Positions 6,414 through 9,006 of a stretch of 9,006 nucleotides of DNA are shown here, in pieces. Under the pieces are notes generated by a model. The model saw only the letters and a list, made by a program, of their open reading frames with translations, made no database searches and was not told the DNA's origin. Each line of letters begins with the position of its first letter. The first letter of the stretch is position 1. Origin of the DNA: DASZZY01 sp036260395 (GTDB lineage: Bacteria; Actinomycetota; UBA4738; CALAEC01); the NCBI GenBank assembly GCA_036260395.1, contig DASZZY010000058.1:1-9006 (forward strand), written 5' to 3'. A program made the translations under genes and the position numbers.

Positions 6414-6472
6414 CCGTCAAGCCGTCCAACCCCCCGAGCACGGTCCAACCCTGTCCCGTCACGCCGTCCAAC
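6414..6472. repeat. 17-bp imperfect direct repeat between KGG gene and sodN
   Basis: CCGTCAAGCCGTCCAAC at 6414-6430 recurs as CCGTCACGCCGTCCAAC at 6456-6472 (16 of 17 identical, 42 bp apart). A related CGGTCCAACC lies at 6441-6450. GCACGG (6438-6443) and CCGTGC (6474-6479) could also pair. The rest of the 137-bp gap (6401-6537) shows no gene, and no terminator with a T-run is visible. Function is unknown. Confidence 0.6.
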
Positions 6473-6537
6473 GCCGTGCCGGGATGCGCCCCGCCGCCGC
6501 CGCGTCGGACCCGCGATGACCGCGCCCGCGGGCCCCG

Positions 6538-6963
6538 CTACTTCTTGGTCTCCCAGAAGATGCGGTCGATCTCCTTGATCTGGTCGAGGAGGTCCTGGCC
6601 CTGCTGGGGGTCGGTCGACCGCTTCGACTCGCCGGCGGCCTTGGTGGCCTTCCAGAACGTCTCGTGGAGGCCGGGGTGCTGCTCGAGGTGGTTCGGCTTG
6701 AAGTAGTCCGTCCACAGCACCCACAGGTGGTGCTTGACCAGGTCGGCGCGCTCCTCCTTGATCTCGATGCACCGGGCCTTGAACTCCTCGGCGGTCTCGT
6801 GCGCGGACTTCTGGTTCTCGGGGTCCTGGTACTTCTGCTGGATGGCCCGGACGGACTCCGCCTCGATCCGGGCCTGGGCCGGGTCGTACACCCCGCACGG
6901 GAGATCGCAGTGCGCGTAGGCCACCCGGGAGGGCCGGAACAGTCGGATCAGCGCGTCTCGCAT
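6538..6963 (-). CDS. sodN: Nickel-containing superoxide dismutase precursor
   Basis: A 141-residue precursor of Ni-SOD, which disproportionates superoxide to oxygen and hydrogen peroxide in the cytosol. A 17-residue propeptide (MRDALIRLFRPSRVAYA) is followed by the diagnostic nickel hook HCDLPCGVY at 18-26. After cleavage the His becomes residue 1, and the ligands are His1, Cys2 and Cys6, with Asp3 and Tyr9 of the hook also present. The rest is a helical bundle sequence (EAESVRAIQQKYQDPENQ, KHHLWVLWTDYFKP, QHPGLHETFWKATKAAGESK). The mature chain would be 124 residues, slightly longer than the approximately 117 of Streptomyces. The ATG at 6963 has an excellent AAGGAGG ribosome binding site about 7 nt upstream. 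The divergent neighbour sodX encodes the protease that removes the propeptide. Expression is often nickel-dependent in this family, and an inverted repeat in the shared upstream gap is a candidate control site. Confidence 0.97.
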   Translation of the reverse strand: MRDALIRLFRPSRVAYAHCDLPCGVYDPAQARIEAESVRAIQQKYQDPENQKSAHETAEEFKARCIEIKEERADLVKHHLWVLWTDYFKPNHLEQHPGLHETFWKATKAAGESKRSTDPQQGQDLLDQIKEIDRIFWETKK

Positions 6964-6972
6964 GTCGCCCCC

Positions 6973-6979
6973 TCCTTGG
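6973..6979 (-). promoter_or_regulatory. Strong ribosome binding site of sodN
   Basis: On the minus strand AAGGAGG followed by GGGCGAC precedes ATG 6963. It fixes the start at the propeptide methionine and contrasts with the SD-less GTG starts nearby. Confidence 0.75.
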
Positions 6980-6995
6980 GTCGGTTCCTCTGGCC

Positions 6996-7026
6996 AGCGT
7001 ACCCCAACCCCGAAGGGCTGTAACCT
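6996..7026. promoter_or_regulatory. Overlapping divergent promoters of sodN and sodX
   Basis: Minus strand: GTTACA (7024-7019, 4 of 6 to TTGACA), a 17-bp spacer, then TACGCT (7001-6996) would start sodN about 25 nt before its ATG. Plus strand: TAACCT (7021-7026) lies 6 nt before the sodX GTG 7033, giving a leaderless message. The sodN -35 and the sodX -10 thus share the same bases. These are consensus-based inferences. Confidence 0.45.
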
Positions 7027-7030
7027 TCGG
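7010..7030. promoter_or_regulatory. Inverted repeat, candidate operator for sodN/sodX
   Basis: CCGAAGG (7010-7016), 7-nt centre GCTGTAA, CCTTCGG (7024-7030): a perfect 7-bp dyad of 21 bp total. It covers the proposed sodX -10 and sodN -35, so a bound repressor could shut both genes. The size suits a dimeric regulator, for example one of the Fur/Nur group known to control Ni-SOD in Streptomyces, but the sequence is not the published Nur box. In RNA it could also form a short hairpin in a longer sodX transcript. Confidence 0.45.
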
Positions 7031-7032
7031 CC

Positions 7033-7533
7033 GTGCGTCTCGGGCGGCGAGCGCTCGTCGCGGCGGGCGCCGCCGTCGCCACGGCGGCCCTCCTCAGGGC
7101 GAGCGGCGCGTTCCGCTTCGAGGTCCGGGGGGCGAGCATGCGGCCCACGCTCGAGCCGGGCGACTGGCTCCTGGCGATCCGGTCTGGGCGCCCCCGACGC
7201 GGCGACATCGTCGTCGTCCGCCATCCTGGGGGAGGCCCGGAGGTGGTGAAGCGCGTGGTCGGGCTGCCGGGGGAGCGCGTCAGCACCGACGGGCGGACGG
7301 TGTGGGTGGACGGGCGGCCGGCGACGGAGCCCTACGCCCGGGGGGCCGGCCCGCCCGGCGAGTGGCGGCTCGGCCCGGCCGAGGTGGTCGTGCTCGGGGA
7401 CGCCCGCGGGCTGAGTACCGACAGCCGGTCGTTCGGCCCGGTGCCGCTGTCCGCCGTGGAGGGCCGGGCGGTCCTCCGCTACTGGCCCCGGCCCGGGCTG
7501 CTCTGGGGCGGCGCCGCGCTCACCGGGCCGTGA
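7033..7533 (+). CDS. sodX: SodX, nickel-type SOD maturation protease (S26 family)
   Basis: A 166-residue membrane-anchored serine protease of the signal peptidase I (S26) family, expected to cut the SodN propeptide before the nickel-binding His. Seen: an N-terminal hydrophobic anchor (residues 7-21, Ala/Val rich), catalytic Ser35 in RGASMRPTLEPGDWLL, strand GDIVVVRHP, catalytic Lys73 in VVKRVVGLPGE, and the late conserved box VVLGDARGLSTDSRSFGPVP, where signal peptidases usually have GDN (here GDA). Its small size and pairing with sodN separate it from general LepB. The GTG at 7033 lacks a Shine-Dalgarno but has a TAACCT hexamer 6 nt upstream, pointing to leaderless translation. It is divergent from sodN over 69 bp, and its last 14 nt overlap the 3' end of the MFS gene on the other strand. 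Confidence 0.93.
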   Translation: MRLGRRALVAAGAAVATAALLRASGAFRFEVRGASMRPTLEPGDWLLAIRSGRPRRGDIVVVRHPGGGPEVVKRVVGLPGERVSTDGRTVWVDGRPATEPYARGAGPPGEWRLGPAEVVVLGDARGLSTDSRSFGPVPLSAVEGRAVLRYWPRPGLLWGGAALTGP

Positions 7534-8989
7534 GCTCGCGGTCCAGGCGCCAGGTGGCCCCCTGCGAGACCTGGATCCGGCGCCCGTCCTCCAGCCGGAG
7601 CCGGAAGCACCGCAGCCGGGTCCCGCCGCGGTCCTCGGTCCACGACCGCTCGACCTCGGCCACGCCCACCGCGGAGCCGTGGAGGACCACCTCGCGGGGG
7701 ACCTCGTCGCTCCGCCCGCCGGCGTAGCTCCGGACCTCGATGGGCTCCGGCACCCGGCGCCGCCACACCGTGAGGCCGGCGGCGACGGCCAGGGCCAGCC
7801 CCGCCGTGAGGGCGATCACCCCCTCGTCCCCCAGCGGACCCCGGAGGGCGGTCGGGATCAGCCCGGCGAGCACGAAGGCGCCGTTGTAGCCGAGGTCGTA
7901 CACCGTGAAGGCCCGGCCTCGGTAGCGATCCGGCGTCCCGCGCTGGACGAGGGTGTCCGAGGCGATCTTGGCTCCCCCCATGGCCACGCCCCCGACGAAG
8001 ACGACCGAGAGCAGCACGGTGAGCGAGGGGACCGGGATGATGGCCAGCGCGGCCAGCGCCGCGACCGCCATGGCCGCCGGGGCCACGCCCCGGTGGCCGA
8101 GCCGCCGGGCCACCGGCGCGACCAGGACGGCGCCGGCGAAGCTCCCCACGGCCAGCGCCGCGAGCACGCTCGTGAACCCCGTAGCGGCGATGTCGAACCG
8201 CTTCCGGAGGACGACGAGCGCGGCCAGCAGGACGAACCCGAGCAGGGCGCGCATCGACCAGATGGCCACGACCCCGTACAGCGCCTGGGAGCTCCGCCGG
8301 AGGACGCCGAGCCCTTCGACGACGTCGCGCGCGTTGTCGCGGAGCTCGGAGGCGATCCCGGACAGCCCGCGCTTCTCGCCGCGGGCCAGCGGGAGCGTGG
8401 CCGCCAGCGCCGAGGCCAGGGCCATGGCGGCGGCCCCGGCCGCCAGCCCGGCCACCGGCGACCAGGCGTCCGAGAGGGGGCCGCCGACGATGCCTCCCAG
8501 CAATGCCGACATGGCCCCGGACGTCGTCGACACCGCGTTGGCCAGCAGGTAGCGGCCGGGAACCACGAGCGTCGGGAGGACGGCGTTCTTGGCCGCGTGG
8601 AAGAAGCGGTTGACCGACACGTTGGCCACGGCGATCCCCAGGAGCGCCCCCTCCGACCACGACAGCGCGGGGATCATCAGCAGCGTGAGCCCCACCATCA
8701 GCGCCTTGGAGCCGACCAGAACCGAGCGCCGCGAGAACCGGTCGATGAACGGCCCGGTGAACGGGGCCACGAGCGAGAACGGCAGGTAGGTGACCGCCAG
8801 GATCTTCGTGACCTGGGCCGGGGTCCGGGCCGTCTCCACCGAGAAGATCAGCACCGAGGCCAGCGCGAGCTGGTACAGGCCGTCGGCGAACTGGGACAGC
8901 GTCTGGGCCTCGATGAGCCGCCGGAACGGCCGCTCCCGGGCCAGGGCGCGCAGCTCCGCGAGCCGGCCGGGGCCGGGCTCCCCGCTCAC
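7520..8989 (-). CDS. MFS transporter with C-terminal soluble domain
   Basis: A 489-residue major facilitator protein in the cytoplasmic membrane; the substrate is unknown. Around 10-12 hydrophobic helices are readable between residues about 25 and 410. The MFS motif A-like loop FTGPFIDRFSRRSVLVG lies after TM2, a charged central loop (ARGEKRGLSGIASELRD) separates the halves, and YRGRAFTVYDLGYNGAFVLAG sits in the second half. This resembles the DHA/efflux-like branch with 'enterobactin exporter'-type folds, but no substrate can be claimed. Unusually, about 77 residues follow the last helix: an EPIEVRSYAGG start, then a strand-rich segment (REVVLHGSAVGVAEVERSW, RLRCFRLRLEDGRRIQVSQ, TWRLDRELTAR) looking like a small beta domain. 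The start is GTG 8989, with GGAG very close and a TACGCT box 6 nt upstream. The stop overlaps sodX tail-to-tail by 14 nt. Confidence 0.88.
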   Translation of the reverse strand: MSGEPGPGRLAELRALARERPFRRLIEAQTLSQFADGLYQLALASVLIFSVETARTPAQVTKILAVTYLPFSLVAPFTGPFIDRFSRRSVLVGSKALMVGLTLLMIPALSWSEGALLGIAVANVSVNRFFHAAKNAVLPTLVVPGRYLLANAVSTTSGAMSALLGGIVGGPLSDAWSPVAGLAAGAAAMALASALAATLPLARGEKRGLSGIASELRDNARDVVEGLGVLRRSSQALYGVVAIWSMRALLGFVLLAALVVLRKRFDIAATGFTSVLAALAVGSFAGAVLVAPVARRLGHRGVAPAAMAVAALAALAIIPVPSLTVLLSVVFVGGVAMGGAKIASDTLVQRGTPDRYRGRAFTVYDLGYNGAFVLAGLIPTALRGPLGDEGVIALTAGLALAVAAGLTVWRRRVPEPIEVRSYAGGRSDEVPREVVLHGSAVGVAEVERSWTEDRGGTRLRCFRLRLEDGRRIQVSQGATWRLDRELTAR

Positions 8990-8995
8990 GCTCCG

Positions 8996-9001
8996 AGCGT
9001 A
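8996..9001 (-). promoter_or_regulatory. Candidate -10 box of the MFS gene
   Basis: TACGCT lies 6 nt before the GTG at 8989, so transcription would begin at or next to the start codon. The same hexamer is the proposed -10 of sodN. The window ends just upstream, so a -35 cannot be judged. Confidence 0.4.
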
Positions 9002-9006
9002 GCCCG

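Noticed and set aside
6523..6532. Perfect palindrome GCCCGCGGGC near the sodN stop as a terminator
   Set aside because: It is a short self-complementary GC run with no loop and no following T-run; such sites are common at this GC content.
6125..6898. Extension of pilT upstream by about 258 codons
   Set aside because: It would cover the KGG gene and overlap sodN in another frame on the same strand, and it shows no PilT-like or other domain.
6964..7224. Extension of sodN upstream to 228 residues
   Set aside because: It overlaps sodX antisense; the strong ribosome binding site and the known propeptide start fix ATG 6963.
7479..8660. 393-codon minus-strand frame inside the MFS gene
   Set aside because: It is a frame-shifted shadow rich in Gly/Arg/Pro; the MFS frame has clear membrane helices.
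1..9006. tRNA or rRNA genes, CRISPR array, insertion sequence, parS or DnaA boxes
   Set aside because: None of the expected signatures (cloverleaf, regular spacers, transposase or terminal repeats, TGTTTCACGTGAAACA-like sites) was found by reading both strands.

Overview
The window is a gene-dense, very GC-rich stretch (clearly above two thirds G+C by eye) with ten protein-coding genes. Nine are complete and one, murJ, runs off the left edge. No gap between genes exceeds about 140 bp. The lineage is best read as Actinomycetota. The main evidence is the neighbourhood CCA-adding enzyme, NUDIX hydrolase, DUF6049-type secreted/anchored protein and MurJ lipid II flippase, which is a hallmark actinobacterial cluster (in Mycobacterium tuberculosis Rv3907c-Rv3910). 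A nickel superoxide dismutase with its dedicated maturation protease fits the same phylum. A PilT-type ATPase and a small KGG-repeat stress protein argue for a less familiar, environmental branch, but the sequence does not fix the class.

Layout. (1) Positions 1-4653, minus strand: a tightly packed operon reading cca, ybaK-like, NUDIX, DUF6049, murJ. The genes are joined by a 3-nt gap, a GTGA overlap, an ATGA overlap and a 44-nt gap. (2) Positions 4681-5064, plus strand: a small membrane-associated HExxH protein, divergent from cca across only 27 bp and tail-to-tail overlapping pilT. (3) Positions 5042-6124, minus: a PilT/type IV pilus-like ATPase. (4) Positions 6215-6400, plus: a 61-residue protein made of two 24-residue KGG repeats, followed by a short intergenic stretch with a 17-bp direct repeat. 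(5) Positions 6538-7533: sodN (minus) and sodX (plus), the Ni-SOD and its protease, divergently transcribed from a 69-bp gap that holds a 7-7-7 bp inverted repeat. (6) Positions 7520-8989, minus: an MFS transporter with an unusual soluble C-terminal tail, overlapping the 3' end of sodX.

How the genes fit together. The first block combines tRNA 3'-end maturation, possible aminoacyl-tRNA proofreading and nucleotide sanitation with late peptidoglycan precursor export. It is a conserved co-location rather than one obvious pathway. sodN and sodX form a true functional pair: SodX removes the 17-residue propeptide so that the histidine of the HCDLPC hook becomes the N-terminus and can bind nickel.

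The most interesting signal is regulatory. Several genes that must be first in their transcript start with GTG and lack a Shine-Dalgarno sequence, but carry a TANNNT hexamer 5-7 nt upstream (cca, HExxH gene, sodX, MFS). A TACAAT box also sits 9 nt before an alternative GTG of the DUF6049 gene. This suggests frequent leaderless transcription. I did not find a wholly unknown multi-gene system. The best leads are the leaderless promoter pattern, the shared sodN/sodX operator-like dyad, the MFS fusion, the uncharacterised HExxH protein, and altered active-site residues in the YbaK-like protein and the CCA enzyme.
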